Assembly (NCBI GenBank): GCA_964472545.1
Contig: CAYYNP010000104.1
Coordinates: forward strand, 1 to 29,052
Source: CAYYNP01 sp964472545
GTDB lineage: Bacteria > Planctomycetota > Planctomycetia > Pirellulales > Thermoguttaceae
Reading direction: 5' to 3'
DNA length: 29,052 nt
Shown: piece by piece, positions 15,165 to 24,269 of the stretch
How positions within the stretch are numbered: the first letter of the stretch is position 1
Layout of the letters: each line of letters begins with the position of its first letter
The notes under the pieces: model-generated
What the model was told of the DNA's origin: nothing
What the model saw: the letters and a program-made list of their open reading frames with translations, nothing else
The model's database searches: none
Translations under genes and position numbers: made by a program

Positions 15165-16277
15165 ATGAGAACCAAATCGATCGTAAGACTGGTGGCGCTG
15201 GCGCTGGCGGTGGGCTGCGTGGCGGCCGCTGCGCGTGGCGCAGACCGTAGCGCGGCGAAACCGCTGCGAGTGTTCATCCTCGCCGGGCAATCCAACATGG
15301 AAGGTCACGGCAACGTTGAACTGACCGAAGCCAACGCCGGGCGGATGAAAGAGGAAGACCGCTTTGAACGCGACAAACACAACTTTCTCGACTACCTGGC
15401 CAAGCAATCGGACGACAAGGCCAGATACCGGCATCTGCTGGACGCGAATGGCGGTTGGTCCCAGCGCGACGACGTCTGGTTCATCTGGCGACGGGGTGGG
15501 CGCGACGTAGAGGAAATCAAGGGCAAACTGACCGTCGGGTACGGTGCCGGCGGTTCGTTGAAGATTGGCCCGGAATTGCAGTTCGGCCACATTATGGGCG
15601 ACTTCTTTGAGGAACCCGTGCTGTTGATCAAGACCGCCTGGGGCGGCAAGAGCCTGGCGATCGACTTCCGCCCGCCGGGCGCCGGCCTGCCGCCGAAGGA
15701 AGTGCTCCAAGCCAGGCTCGATCAGATCAACGAAAACAACGAACGCAACGATCGCGCTCCGATCAGCATGGGGCAGATGACGAATTCCTACGGACACTAC
15801 TACCGGCTGATGCTCGAAGAAGTCGACGCGACGCTGAAGAACCTCAAAACGGAGTTCCCCGAGTACGACCAGTCGCAAGGCTACGAGATCACCGGCTTCG
15901 TTTGGTTCCAGGGCTGGAACGACGGGCAGTCCGTCGAATTGGCCGGCGAATACGAGGAGAACTTCAAGCATCTGGTCGGCGACCTGCGCGAGAAGTACGG
16001 CCCGATCCCAGTGGTGATCGGCACCAGCGGATTCGGCAAGCACGCCCCCAGCAAGCACGACGGCTGGGTCAACCGCCTGCGCGACTACGTCGAGCCGGCC
16101 CAAATCGCCGCCGCCGGGCAGCTCACCGACGTCGGCTGTTTCGAGACCGGCGACTGCCTAATCCCGCACAAGGATCGAACCTCGAACCGCGGCATCCACC
16201 ATTGGTTCAACAGTGCCCAGACGTATTTCCTGATCGGCGAAGGGCTGGGCCAGACGATGAAGTCGCTCTTGGAGTGA
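15165..16277 (+). CDS. Secreted SASA-domain carbohydrate esterase (CE6/sialate O-acetylesterase-like)
   Basis: A 370-residue SGNH-type esterase. The signal peptide is residues 1-26 (LVALALAVGCVAAAARGAD). The catalytic block VFILAGQSNMEGHG puts the nucleophile at S43. Further family motifs are GPELQFG, LLIKTAWGGKSL and FVWFQGWND. The C-terminal HHWFNSA (H345-H346) probably supplies the catalytic His. The family removes acetyl groups from sugars such as sialic acid or xylan. The start ATG is 16 nt after the propeller gene's stop, with a purine-rich gagag upstream, so the two genes are probably one operon. Its function in de-acetylation would complement the sulfatases and glycosidases in this window. 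Confidence 0.9.
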   Translation: MRTKSIVRLVALALAVGCVAAAARGADRSAAKPLRVFILAGQSNMEGHGNVELTEANAGRMKEEDRFERDKHNFLDYLAKQSDDKARYRHLLDANGGWSQRDDVWFIWRRGGRDVEEIKGKLTVGYGAGGSLKIGPELQFGHIMGDFFEEPVLLIKTAWGGKSLAIDFRPPGAGLPPKEVLQARLDQINENNERNDRAPISMGQMTNSYGHYYRLMLEEVDATLKNLKTEFPEYDQSQGYEITGFVWFQGWNDGQSVELAGEYEENFKHLVGDLREKYGPIPVVIGTSGFGKHAPSKHDGWVNRLRDYVEPAQIAAAGQLTDVGCFETGDCLIPHKDRTSNRGIHHWFNSAQTYFLIGEGLGQTMKSLLE

Positions 16278-16301
16278 AACCACAAACCAAGGAGAATTCC
16301 C

Positions 16302-17501
16302 ATGCGAAACATGGCTCGTCGCAAGTTCCTCAAGTCGGCAGCGGCCGGGGTCGCGGGGCTGTCGTTGATCGACGCAAAGCTCGTCTTCGGCTCCGAAGCC
16401 AATTCCCGCGTGAAGCTGGGACTCGTCGGCTGCGGCGGCCGGGGACGTTGGATTGCCGGGCTGTTTGCGCGGCATAGAGGCTACGAGTTTCACGCCGTGG
16501 CCGACTACTTCCAGAAAGTGGCCGATGCGGCCGGCGAAGGACTCAAGGTCGACGCCAAGCGGTGCTTCGGCACGCTGGGCGGCTACAAGCGGCTGATCGA
16601 CGCGAAGCCCGACGCCGTGGTGCTCGAGACGCCGCCGTACTTCTTCCCCGAACACGCCCGGGCGGCGGTCGAAGCGGGGCTGCACGTCTACATGGCCAAG
16701 CCGGTGGCGGTCGATGCGCCCGGCACGCTCGAGATCGGCGAATTGGGGAAGAAGTCGACCGAGAACAAACGCTGCTTCCTGGTCGACTTCCAGATCCCCA
16801 CCGATCCGCACAACATCGAAACGGTCAAGCGAATCCACGACGGCGCGATCGGTCGGGTGGCCCAGATCAACACCAACTACTGGGCCGGCAGTTTTTCCGA
16901 TCCGCCGCTGACCGACAGTTGGGCCAGCCGGCTGCGGCACCTCGTCTGGGTCAACGACGTGGCCATCGGCGGCAGCTATCACGTCAACGCCTGCATCCAC
17001 GGCGTCGACGGCGGCCTGTGGATCGCCGGCGGCAGGCCGGTCAGTGCCAGCGGCGCGTCGACCGTGGGGCGTGCCAATCCGCACGGCGACAGCCGCGACC
17101 TCTACAGCATCACCTTCGAGTTTGCCGACGGTGTGGTGATGAACCACACCGGCTCCCACGTCAACTACCCCTTCCACGTCCGCTGCGTGGCCATCGGTTC
17201 CAAGGGCAACGCGGAGATCGGCTACACGGGCAACGCCTTCATGCGCGGCGGCGACGCGCCGTACGAGGGCGGCGAGATCACCGGCCTCTATCAGGCCGGG
17301 GCGCTGAAGAACATCATCGCCTTCCGCCGCAACATCACCGCCGACGATTTCACCAACCCGACCGTCGAACCCTCGGTCAACAGCACCCTGGCCACGATCC
17401 TCGGCCGCGAAGCCGCCCGACGCCGCCAACGGCTGACGATGGAAGCGCTGATTCGAGAGAACAAGCGGATCGAAGGCGATCTGTCGGGCCTCGACGCGTA
17501 A
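16302..17501 (+). CDS. Tat-exported Gfo/Idh/MocA family oxidoreductase
   Basis: A 399-residue NAD(P)-dependent sugar oxidoreductase type protein. The N-terminus MRNMARRKFLKSAAAG is a twin-arginine signal, implying folded export with a bound cofactor. The dinucleotide motif GLVGCGGRG is at 40-48. The family EKP motif is MAKP at 131-134, with the catalytic-region K133 kept. The C-terminal half has the expected open beta-sheet domain sequence (VNACIHGVDGGLW, NHTGSHVNYPFHVR). ATG 16302 has AGGAG 7 nt upstream. It lies 24 nt after the esterase gene. Planctomycetes carry many Tat-linked members; the substrate is probably a sugar or inositol derivative but cannot be named. Confidence 0.93.
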   Translation: MRNMARRKFLKSAAAGVAGLSLIDAKLVFGSEANSRVKLGLVGCGGRGRWIAGLFARHRGYEFHAVADYFQKVADAAGEGLKVDAKRCFGTLGGYKRLIDAKPDAVVLETPPYFFPEHARAAVEAGLHVYMAKPVAVDAPGTLEIGELGKKSTENKRCFLVDFQIPTDPHNIETVKRIHDGAIGRVAQINTNYWAGSFSDPPLTDSWASRLRHLVWVNDVAIGGSYHVNACIHGVDGGLWIAGGRPVSASGASTVGRANPHGDSRDLYSITFEFADGVVMNHTGSHVNYPFHVRCVAIGSKGNAEIGYTGNAFMRGGDAPYEGGEITGLYQAGALKNIIAFRRNITADDFTNPTVEPSVNSTLATILGREAARRRQRLTMEALIRENKRIEGDLSGLDA

Positions 17502-17579
17502 TTCGCGTCCGGACGACGTGCCCGGGTCGACGTCCGGGCGATTCCATCAGACTCCAACCTTTGCAAAGGAGAACGTGCC

Positions 17580-18926
17580 ATGTCGAGAACTCCGATCACT
17601 CGAAGAGACCTGCTGGCCGGCGGCGCCGCGGCGGCCGTGTTGTCGATCGTTCCGCGTCACGTGCTCGGCGGCGAGGGCCAGACGGCGCCCGGCGAGAAGC
17701 TGAACATCGCCGGCATCGGCGTCGGCGGCATGGGCCGGGCGAACCTGGCCCGGGTGGAATCCGAGAACATCGTGGCCCTGTGCGACGTCGACCACAACTA
17801 CGCCCGGGGGACGTTTCAGAAGTATCCGAACGCCCGAGTGCATACCGATTACCGCCAGATGCTCGAAGACCAGCCGGAGATCGACGCGGTGGTGATCGCC
17901 ACGCCGGACCATACCCACGCGGTGATCTCGATGGCCGCCATCAAGGCCGGCAAGCACGTCTATTGCCAGAAACCGCTCACGCACGACGTCCACGAAGCCC
18001 GCATGCTCACGCTGGCCGCCCGCAAGGCCGGCGTGGCCACACAGATGGGCATCCAGGGCCACGCCGGCGACGGCGTGCGGTCGATCGTCGAGTGGATCGG
18101 CGAAGGCGCGATCGGCGAGGTCCGCGAGGTCGACGCCTGGTGCAACCTCTCGTACTATCCCTGGGGCCACGCCGGTTGGAGTTCCCGCTGGGGCAAGCGG
18201 CCCGCCGAAACGCCGGACGTGCCCGAGGGGCTCGACTGGGACCTCTGGATCGGCCCGGCCCCGATGCGGCCCTATCATCAGGCGTATCATCCGGCCGTGT
18301 GGCGATGTTGGTGGGATTTTGGCTCCGGCATGATGGGCGACCGCGGTGCCCACACGCTCGATCCGGTCTTCTGGGCGTTGAACCTGGGGGCCCCGACGAG
18401 CGTCGACGCGACCTCGATGAATATGAACCCGGATACCCACCCGTTGGCCGCCATCATCACCTTCGAGTTTCCCGCCCGCGGCGACCTGCCGCCGGTGAAA
18501 CTGACCTGGTACGACGGGCTGCGAGCCCCGCGCCCCAAAGAACTCGAAGACGGCCGACGCCAAGGCGACGGCGAGGGCGGCGTGATCTTCAAGGGCAGCA
18601 AGGGCAAGTTGATGTGTGGCACTTACGGCAACGGCGCGTGCCTGTTGCCCACCAGCCGCATGAAGCAGTTCCAGCCGCCGCCGAAGACGATCCCGCGCGT
18701 GCCCGACTCCCACGAGCAAGACTGGGTCCGCGCCTGCAAAGGCGGTCCGGCGGCCGGCGCCAACTTCGACTACTCCGGGCCATTGGCGGAGGTTTGCACG
18801 CTGGGCAACGTCGCCAAGCGGATGGACACGCGGATCGAATGGGACGCCGAGGCGTTCAAGGTCACCAATCTTGACGCGGCCAACGCGCACGTGCGGAAGA
18901 CGTATCGGGAGGGGTGGAGTCTGTGA
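17580..18926 (+). CDS. Tat-exported Gfo/Idh/MocA family oxidoreductase
   Basis: A 448-residue member of the same superfamily as the preceding gene but of another subgroup. The Tat signal is TPITRRDLLAGGAAAAVLS. The nucleotide-binding motif GIGVGGMGRA is at 45-54, then VIATPDHTHA and CQKPLTHDV with Q130-K131-P132 in the EKP position. The second domain has RWGKRPAETPD, GLDWDLWIGPA and SGMMGDRGAHTLDPV, typical of the large planctomycete subgroup. ATG 17580 follows AAAGGAG. The 78-nt gap to the previous gene is the longest in this plus-strand run, but no terminator is visible, so co-transcription is likely. The next downstream element is an inverted repeat, which may mark the end of the operon. 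Confidence 0.93.
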   Translation: MSRTPITRRDLLAGGAAAAVLSIVPRHVLGGEGQTAPGEKLNIAGIGVGGMGRANLARVESENIVALCDVDHNYARGTFQKYPNARVHTDYRQMLEDQPEIDAVVIATPDHTHAVISMAAIKAGKHVYCQKPLTHDVHEARMLTLAARKAGVATQMGIQGHAGDGVRSIVEWIGEGAIGEVREVDAWCNLSYYPWGHAGWSSRWGKRPAETPDVPEGLDWDLWIGPAPMRPYHQAYHPAVWRCWWDFGSGMMGDRGAHTLDPVFWALNLGAPTSVDATSMNMNPDTHPLAAIITFEFPARGDLPPVKLTWYDGLRAPRPKELEDGRRQGDGEGGVIFKGSKGKLMCGTYGNGACLLPTSRMKQFQPPPKTIPRVPDSHEQDWVRACKGGPAAGANFDYSGPLAEVCTLGNVAKRMDTRIEWDAEAFKVTNLDAANAHVRKTYREGWSL

Positions 18927-18993
18927 TGGGGCCGCTGTCGTTGCACTGGCGGCTTGCCACCCAGTGTCGGGGGAAGTAAGTTGCTGCTCAAGG

Positions 18994-19085
18994 CCGGGTG
19001 GCATGCCCACGCTTGCGTGGGCATGTTGGGATGATGACGGCGCGTTGCACGGCATGGCCACGCAAGCGCGGGCCATGTCACCCGG
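18994..19085. repeat. Long inverted repeat, family A copy 2
   Basis: The left arm 18994-19025 contains the same palindrome as the 3060-3135 copy (catgcccacg, 4-nt spacer, cgtgggcatg). The right arm 19053-19085 is its reverse complement with several substitutions and a one-base insertion. Both ends carry ccgggtg/cacccgg. It sits between the second oxidoreductase and the unrecognised gene at 19111. Confidence 0.85.
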
Positions 19086-19110
19086 CGCATCCGCGTCTGA
19101 TAAGGCGATC

Positions 19111-19767
19111 ATGAGCAATCAGAGAAAAGAGATCAAAGAAACGGTCGTTGCGGCGCTGTGCAAAAGGGCAGACGGCGACTATGGCTCGCGTGGCTTCGTA
19201 CGTCGGATTGGGAGCCTTCGGTACGGGCGCAAGCTCGATGACTGCACGCAATCGGTCGAAGTTTGCATCGAACACGCTCCGAGAGACAATCCGGACGCGG
19301 CGGCCGCAGTCTATCCATGGTTGTCGGTTCGGATTCCAGACGTCGATAGAACTGCGATTGAGATGACCACAGGGAACGAGACCCTGCTCTCAACTTCCGC
19401 CCCGACACTCCGTCAACCTATCGAATTCGTTGCTCCCAAAGGGATCGGTGTTCGCTGGTACATCTATCAAAGGGACTCGGTCGTTATGGCGGTTGCTGAA
19501 TTCGTTGCCTTCTCGAAGAGATGGTTGTTTCAGTTCCTGGAGGAGTATTCGAACGCCCGAGGTGTCGTAAGGCTGTATGCGAACGGTGATGAACGTGTAC
19601 TGCATGACCGCAGTCAGTTTCTGCGCGTTATTGCCGCCATGGTTCACTGTGATGAGATGTTGGCGGCGAAGGAAGTGCTTAATGACAAGTTTGGCCGGCT
19701 GGCGAGTCGCAGGCAGTTCGCGCCTGTCTTTGAGTACATCGAGAAGAGCTTCCCAGCACCTGAATGA
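19111..19767 (+). CDS. Hypothetical protein, unrecognised
   Basis: A 218-residue soluble protein without signal peptide, membrane segment or known catalytic motif. I chose ATG 19111 because the open frame upstream runs through the inverted repeat; a weak AAGG precedes the ATG. The N-terminal pattern (GSRGFVRRIGSLRYGRKLDD, then TQSVEVCIEH and WLSVRIPD) is faintly like small DUF4304-type proteins, but this is not firm. The C-terminal half is helical and charged (EMLAAKEVLNDKFGRLASRR). Its base composition is visibly more AT-rich than its neighbours, with many a/t third positions, and it stands between an operon end and a convergent gene. Together with the flanking repeat this suggests acquisition by transfer. 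No function is proposed. Confidence 0.65.
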   Translation: MSNQRKEIKETVVAALCKRADGDYGSRGFVRRIGSLRYGRKLDDCTQSVEVCIEHAPRDNPDAAAAVYPWLSVRIPDVDRTAIEMTTGNETLLSTSAPTLRQPIEFVAPKGIGVRWYIYQRDSVVMAVAEFVAFSKRWLFQFLEEYSNARGVVRLYANGDERVLHDRSQFLRVIAAMVHCDEMLAAKEVLNDKFGRLASRRQFAPVFEYIEKSFPAPE

Positions 19768-19784
19768 CTTCAGACAGCCGGACG

Positions 19785-19810
19785 CCATGCCCATGCTCGT
19801 TGTGGACATG
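19785..19810. repeat. Remnant of a family A inverted repeat
   Basis: catgcccatg, 5-nt spacer, tgtggacatg: a degenerate single palindrome resembling one arm of the elements at 3060 and 18994. It lies in the 102-nt gap between the convergent hypothetical gene and sulfatase gene. With the 18994 element, it flanks the AT-richer gene 19111-19767. Confidence 0.45.
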
Positions 19811-19869
19811 CCGCGAGGACACCAACGCGTTGCGCCTGCATGACTGGTGCCTAGAATCGACCGCAGTTC

Positions 19870-21318
19870 TCAAAACCCTTTGCTATCGAGGTACTTGTAG
19901 ATGTTGCCATCGCGATAGAGATACTCCTCGAACTTCACCGGGCCATCAGTGAAGCGCGGGTCGGCGGTGGTCTTTAGATAGGCAACAAGTTGGCTGCGCA
20001 ACTGTTCGACCGTCTCGGCGTGCTTCGGATCGTCGGCCAGGTTGCTTAGCTGGTCGGGGTCGGCCGTGCAGTCGTAGAGCTCGACGGGTGGGCGCTTGGC
20101 GAAACACAAGTCGAAGTACTTCGCGTATTTCGGATCGCCCTGATGCTCGACGATGAACGACTTCGTCGGCCCGTTGTCGCAGTCGGGGTGGACGTTCATC
20201 GGGTGACTGGCGCCGCTGGGCACGCCGGCGGGCCAGCGGTCGGGGGCGAGGTTGAGGATCAGCAGCCAGCGGTCAGTGCGGATGGCGCGGGCGGGGTAAC
20301 CGGCCAGCGACGGCATCTTTTGCGCGGGCACGTGGCGCTCGCGGCCGAAGACCATGAAGTCGCGCTTCGGATCGATGCGGCCGTTGCCCTCGGCGGTCAA
20401 CACGGGCAGCAGCGAGCGGCCGGTCATCAACTCGGGAATTGTTACGCCGGCGGCGTCGAGGAACGTCGGTGCCAGGTCGGTAAAGGAGGCAAAGTCCTTC
20501 ACACGCCGGCCCGGCTTGACCTTTTCGCCCCAGCGGATCGCCAGCGGAACCCGGGCACCCCAGTCGTAGAGGTTGCCCTTGCAGCGCGGGAACGGCATGC
20601 CGTGGTCGCCGGTCATCACGACGATCGTGTTGTCCAGCTCGCCGGCCTCCTCGAGCAGCCTCAAGGCCGCGGCGACGTCCCGGTCCCAACGCTGCACCTC
20701 ATAATAGTAGTCGGCGACGTCGGAGCGCACCTCGGGCACGTCCGGGAAGAAGTCCGGCACGCGTACCTTGGCCAGGTCCATGCCCGACGCGGCGCCGCTG
20801 CCCTTTTTGTAGCCGCGATGCGGATCGGAGGTGCCAAACCAGAAGCAGAACGGCTTGGTCTTGTCGCGTTGTTTGATGAACTGGTCGAACGCGAGTTGGG
20901 TGCCGCAGGGGTGCTCCTTGTAGCCCAGCACCCGGAAGTCGCCCGGCCCCCACGCCTTGCGCCAGTGGCCGATCTGGTAGCCGGCGTCGCGGAGCAGGAA
21001 CATGAAAGTCGGGTGCTTTGGATCGAGCGTACCGTAGAGATTGGCGCCCTGGTCGAGGCGGTAGAATTGCTGGCCGGTCAGCGCGGCGTTGCGGCAAGGC
21101 GTACACGACGGGCTGGAGATGAACGCATGCTCGAAGAGCACGCCCTCCCGGGCCAGCCGGTCGAACGTCGGGGTCTCGACGACCGGGTCGCCGTACACGC
21201 CGGCGTGCGGCCAACCCCAGTCGTCGGCCAAGCAGAAGAGTATGTTCGGCCGCTCCGCCGCGGTGGCAACGCTGCCAAGCATCAGCACAAATAGCAGACA
21301 CAAGCCGCGCATAAACAT
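19870..21318 (-). CDS. Secreted sulfatase (heparan N-sulfatase-like subgroup)
   Basis: A 482-residue type I sulfatase. The signal peptide is residues 1-21 (GLCLLFVLMLGSVATAAE). Metal ligands are D32-D33 (LADDWGWPHAG). The activation motif is canonical CTPCR with C72 as the formylglycine site. The second metal block is TGDHGMPFPRCKGNLYDWGARVPLAIRWG in its expected place. The FGTSDPHRGY segment and RTDRWLLILNLAPDRWP recall the SGSH-like (N-sulfoglucosamine sulfohydrolase) group; that is an inference from memory. ATG 21318 has AAGGAG 6 nt upstream and begins the signal peptide, so I prefer it to the ATG at 21348. It lies 26 nt after the glycoside hydrolase stop and forms an operon with it. Confidence 0.93.
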   Translation of the reverse strand: MFMRGLCLLFVLMLGSVATAAERPNILFCLADDWGWPHAGVYGDPVVETPTFDRLAREGVLFEHAFISSPSCTPCRNAALTGQQFYRLDQGANLYGTLDPKHPTFMFLLRDAGYQIGHWRKAWGPGDFRVLGYKEHPCGTQLAFDQFIKQRDKTKPFCFWFGTSDPHRGYKKGSGAASGMDLAKVRVPDFFPDVPEVRSDVADYYYEVQRWDRDVAAALRLLEEAGELDNTIVVMTGDHGMPFPRCKGNLYDWGARVPLAIRWGEKVKPGRRVKDFASFTDLAPTFLDAAGVTIPELMTGRSLLPVLTAEGNGRIDPKRDFMVFGRERHVPAQKMPSLAGYPARAIRTDRWLLILNLAPDRWPAGVPSGASHPMNVHPDCDNGPTKSFIVEHQGDPKYAKYFDLCFAKRPPVELYDCTADPDQLSNLADDPKHAETVEQLRSQLVAYLKTTADPRFTDGPVKFEEYLYRDGNIYKYLDSKGF

Positions 21319-21324
21319 AATGGA

Positions 21325-21330
21325 CTCCTT
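21325..21330 (-). promoter_or_regulatory. Ribosome binding site of the second sulfatase gene
   Basis: AAGGAG on the minus strand, 6 nt before ATG 21318. It selects this start over the in-frame ATG at 21348, which would overlap the stop codon of the upstream glycoside hydrolase gene and add 10 residues before the signal peptide. Confidence 0.8.
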
Positions 21331-21344
21331 GGAATTGAGATCGT

Positions 21345-23000
21345 TCATCTAGAGGACGGCAGGTCTTCGCCGCCGTGGATCGCCGGCAGCTTGCCGGTTA
21401 CGCGCGTGAGCACGTCGCTGTGGGCGATTTGCCGGCCGTCGGCGAAGATGTGCAGGCCTTTGCCCTTCTGGTACTTCTCGCCCGTCTTGTCCCAAGCGAT
21501 GGTCAAGATGCGGCCGTGGTAGAGGACGTTGTCCAGGCAGAACCAGTCCCAGGCGTCTTGCGGCAGCAGCGGGTTGACCTCGACCGTGTCGTCCGCCCTC
21601 GGCCGCAGGCCGATCAGCCCGGTGATCACCAGGTCGCAATAGCCCGAGTGGTTGTAGTCCTTGCCGCGTTCCTTGCCGCCTTTGCCGGCGTCCCAGGTGC
21701 CGTTCTTCCAGGTCTTCAGCCGCGTCCGCGAGATCCAATCGCCGGTGATCGGGTTGAGGTTCTCATCGATCCACGGCACCACGCGGCCGCCGTCGCGCTT
21801 CAGCCGATGGCACTTCGTGTAGATCTTCAGCATCTCGAAGTAATCGGCCTTGGTCACCGCGTCCTGTTCATAGTCGTTGAGCACATTGGCCAGCGCTCGC
21901 AGCGTGACGGTCGTCGCATACGGCCAACTCGGGCCGTTCCACTGGCATTCGTGGCCTTCGTAGCGGAGTTGAAAGCCGGGGTGGCGGCGTTCGGCGGTGG
22001 TGGGGCCATTCGGGGCGTGAAACCCTTGCGGATCCATCAACTGTTTCCACGCGACCTCGTAGCCTCGGCCCTGCTCCGGCAAGTTGAAGTACCAGGGCGT
22101 AAGCCCGTGCAGTTCGCGGACGTCGACCAACTCGGCGTCCGCGCCGCGGGGCAGGACCTTGAAGAACTTGTCGTCGTCGTCCCAGAGTTTTTCGAGCACG
22201 AGCCGCTTGATCCGCTCGGCCTTCTGGCGAAACTCCTTGGCGATTTCCGGCTTGCCGGCCATTTCGGCGACGGCCGCGATGGCCAGCGAGTCGCCGTACA
22301 TATAGGAGTTGATGGTCGCCCGTTTGCCCTGGCCGCGGTGGCCGCTTCCGCCCACGGAGCACTCCATGCCGTCGCGGTCGTCGATCTGCCAGAAGAGCCC
22401 GTCCGGCTCGAGCCGCGACTTCTCCCACTCCCGGTAGTTGCCGATCAGGTCGTCCAGCAGTCCGGTGACGAACCGCTCGTCGTGGTCGACGAGGTACCTG
22501 CCGTACATCGCGTCGGCCGCCCAAAAACTATACCGCCGGGGCGACCCGCCTTTGCGAAACCAGAAGAGGGCGTAGTCGCTGAGGTACTGCGGGTCGTGCA
22601 GCCAGCGTCCCTCGTAGAAATGGTGCCCGGCGGCGCAACTGATCGTGTTGTGTTTCGCCGACCAGGAAACCTGCGGCAGGAACTCCGTGATCACCCAACC
22701 GTCGGGCGTCCGCTTCACGTGCTTGCGATACGTCCACCAGCGGAAGTAGTACGTCCGCTCGACGTCCTCGTCCGGGCATTCCAGCAGCGGGATATTGCCG
22801 TCGAGAAACGTAAACGCCTCGGCGTTTGGCACGTTTGCGTAGAGTTCCTCATCGTGCTGGTTGAACGCGTCGACGTACGACTTCAGGACGTCGCCGTCGA
22901 GGATCATCCCGACGTCGGCCTGCTCCGCCGCGGCGGTCACTCCGCTCCAGGCCGCCAGCGCAAAGGCAGACAACACGATGATCCGAACTCGCCGCAACAT
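21345..23000 (-). CDS. Secreted MGH1/GH63-like (alpha/alpha)6 glycoside hydrolase
   Basis: A 551-residue protein with a signal peptide at 1-25 (IIVLSAFALAAWSGVTAAAEQ). The body has the aromatic and acidic pattern of (alpha/alpha)6-barrel glycosidases: YYFRWWTYRKHV, WVITEFLPQVSW, GHHFYEGRWLHDP, FWQIDDRDGME, NSYMYGDSLAIA, GHECQWNGPSWPYATTV and NHSGYCDLVITGLIGLRP. This corresponds to the MGH1-like domain of the GH63-related enzymes. The catalytic acids cannot be assigned with certainty. ATG 23000 is preceded by GAGGTGAT, a near-perfect ribosome site. A short C-terminal beta-rich tail (LYHGRILTIAWDKTGE, GLHIFADGRQIAH) is also normal for such enzymes. It is co-directional with and 26 nt upstream of the sulfatase. 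Sugar specificity is unknown. Confidence 0.85.
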   Translation of the reverse strand: MLRRVRIIVLSAFALAAWSGVTAAAEQADVGMILDGDVLKSYVDAFNQHDEELYANVPNAEAFTFLDGNIPLLECPDEDVERTYYFRWWTYRKHVKRTPDGWVITEFLPQVSWSAKHNTISCAAGHHFYEGRWLHDPQYLSDYALFWFRKGGSPRRYSFWAADAMYGRYLVDHDERFVTGLLDDLIGNYREWEKSRLEPDGLFWQIDDRDGMECSVGGSGHRGQGKRATINSYMYGDSLAIAAVAEMAGKPEIAKEFRQKAERIKRLVLEKLWDDDDKFFKVLPRGADAELVDVRELHGLTPWYFNLPEQGRGYEVAWKQLMDPQGFHAPNGPTTAERRHPGFQLRYEGHECQWNGPSWPYATTVTLRALANVLNDYEQDAVTKADYFEMLKIYTKCHRLKRDGGRVVPWIDENLNPITGDWISRTRLKTWKNGTWDAGKGGKERGKDYNHSGYCDLVITGLIGLRPRADDTVEVNPLLPQDAWDWFCLDNVLYHGRILTIAWDKTGEKYQKGKGLHIFADGRQIAHSDVLTRVTGKLPAIHGGEDLPSSR

Positions 23001-23100
23001 GGCATCACCTCACGTTGGTGTCTTCGCGTACGTCAGTCACCACCCTAATCGAAGCGGCCCGCCGGTGCAACGACTTGGCTCTTCGGGCGAGATAGAACAG

Positions 23101-23119
23101 CCGCCGTTTTGGACGGCGG
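23101..23119 (-). terminator. Possible terminator hairpin after the aminotransferase
   Basis: A 7-bp GC-rich stem (ccgccgt/acggcgg, loop of 5) lies 34 nt after the aminotransferase stop on the minus strand. It is followed by ctgttctatct, which has several T residues but no clean T-run. A terminator is plausible but not secure. Confidence 0.4.
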
Positions 23120-23153
23120 TGTCATCTGCAAGCGGATCTCAGGCGTTCGAGCA

Positions 23154-24269
23154 TTATGCCTGCAACGCCGCCTCCAGAGCGCCCAACAGTCGCGAGACGT
23201 TTTCCGGCCTGGCCGTGTGTCCCATCAGGCCGATCCGCCATACCTTGCCCGCCAATGGGCCCAGCCCGGCACCGATCTCGATGTCGTGCTCGTCGAGCAG
23301 CGTCTTGCGGACGGCCGCCTCATCCACGCCGTCGGGGATCGTGACGGCGTTGAGCATCGGCAACCGCGAATCGGCGTCGACCAGCATTTCCAGCCCGAGT
23401 TTGCCGAGGCCGTCAACCAGTTGTTCGTGCGCGGCTGTATGCCGGGCGTGGGCCGCTTCGAGACCTTCCTGGGCAATGCACTGCAAGGCCTGATCGAGCG
23501 CGTAGAGCATGTTGATCGGCGCGGTGTGGTGGTAGGCCCGCTTCGCGCCGGCCCAGTAACCGGTGATCAACGTCAGGTCCAAGTACCAGTTCGGGACCTT
23601 GGCTTTTCGTGCCTGAAGCTTGTCGACGGCACGCTCTGAGAAGCTCACCGGCGCCAAGCCCGGCGGACAAGAAAGACACTTTTGCGTTCCGCTGTACAAC
23701 GCGTCGCAGCACCAAGCGTCCATCGCCACCGGCATGCCGCCGAGGCTCGTGACCGTGTCGACCAGGTAGAGTGCACCGGTCGCCGAGACCAGCTTGCCGA
23801 CCTCCGCCACCGGGTTGCAGACGCCGGTCGATGTCTCCGCATGGACGATCGCCACGATCGCATACGGCCCGTCGGCCAGCTTCCGCTCGACCGCTTCCGG
23901 ATCGACGGGCGTTCCCCAATCGAACTCGAGCGTATCGACCGACGCCCCGAGCCGGCCTGCCACGTCGGCCATTCGCACGCCGAAGACGCCGTTGACCAGC
24001 ACGAGCACGCGATCATCCGGCTCGACCAGGTTGACGAAGCAGGTCTCCATGCCGGCCGATCCGGTGCCGCTGATGGGCAGCGTCAGCGCATTCGTGGTCT
24101 GCATCACCTGTTGCAGCAGGGCCTTGATTTCGTCCATGATCGCGATGAATCTCGGATCCAGATGGCCGATCGTCGGGCGCGACAGCGCCTGGTAGACTTC
24201 CGGCGGCACGCACGACGGCCCGGGGCCCATCAACAGGACTTCGCGGACGTTTTGCAGGTGATTTTCCAT
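23154..24269 (-). CDS. Class V aminotransferase (alanine/serine-glyoxylate type)
   Basis: A 371-residue PLP enzyme with no export signal, so it acts in the cytoplasm. It begins with the family-typical LLMGPGPSCVPPEVYQAL and GHLDPRF. The PLP phosphate/ring region is SGTGSAGME near 67-75, the cofactor-binding Asp is in LVDTVTSLGG, and the Schiff-base Lys is K197 in YSGTQKCLSCPPGLAP. The C-terminal part has RIGLMGHTARPENV. It should transfer an amino group between alanine or serine and glyoxylate, in glycine/serine or photorespiration-like metabolism; related enzymes include phosphonoacetate-type and purine-catabolic variants. It is divergent from the GH32 gene across 154 nt and is functionally separate from the catabolic genes. 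Confidence 0.92.
   Translation of the reverse strand: MENHLQNVREVLLMGPGPSCVPPEVYQALSRPTIGHLDPRFIAIMDEIKALLQQVMQTTNALTLPISGTGSAGMETCFVNLVEPDDRVLVLVNGVFGVRMADVAGRLGASVDTLEFDWGTPVDPEAVERKLADGPYAIVAIVHAETSTGVCNPVAEVGKLVSATGALYLVDTVTSLGGMPVAMDAWCCDALYSGTQKCLSCPPGLAPVSFSERAVDKLQARKAKVPNWYLDLTLITGYWAGAKRAYHHTAPINMLYALDQALQCIAQEGLEAAHARHTAAHEQLVDGLGKLGLEMLVDADSRLPMLNAVTIPDGVDEAAVRKTLLDEHDIEIGAGLGPLAGKVWRIGLMGHTARPENVSRLLGALEAALQA

Noticed and set aside
16562..18874. A 770-codon plus-strand frame overlapping both oxidoreductase genes
   Set aside because: It is out of frame with two well-recognised genes, and its product is almost entirely Arg, Gly, Pro and Ala.
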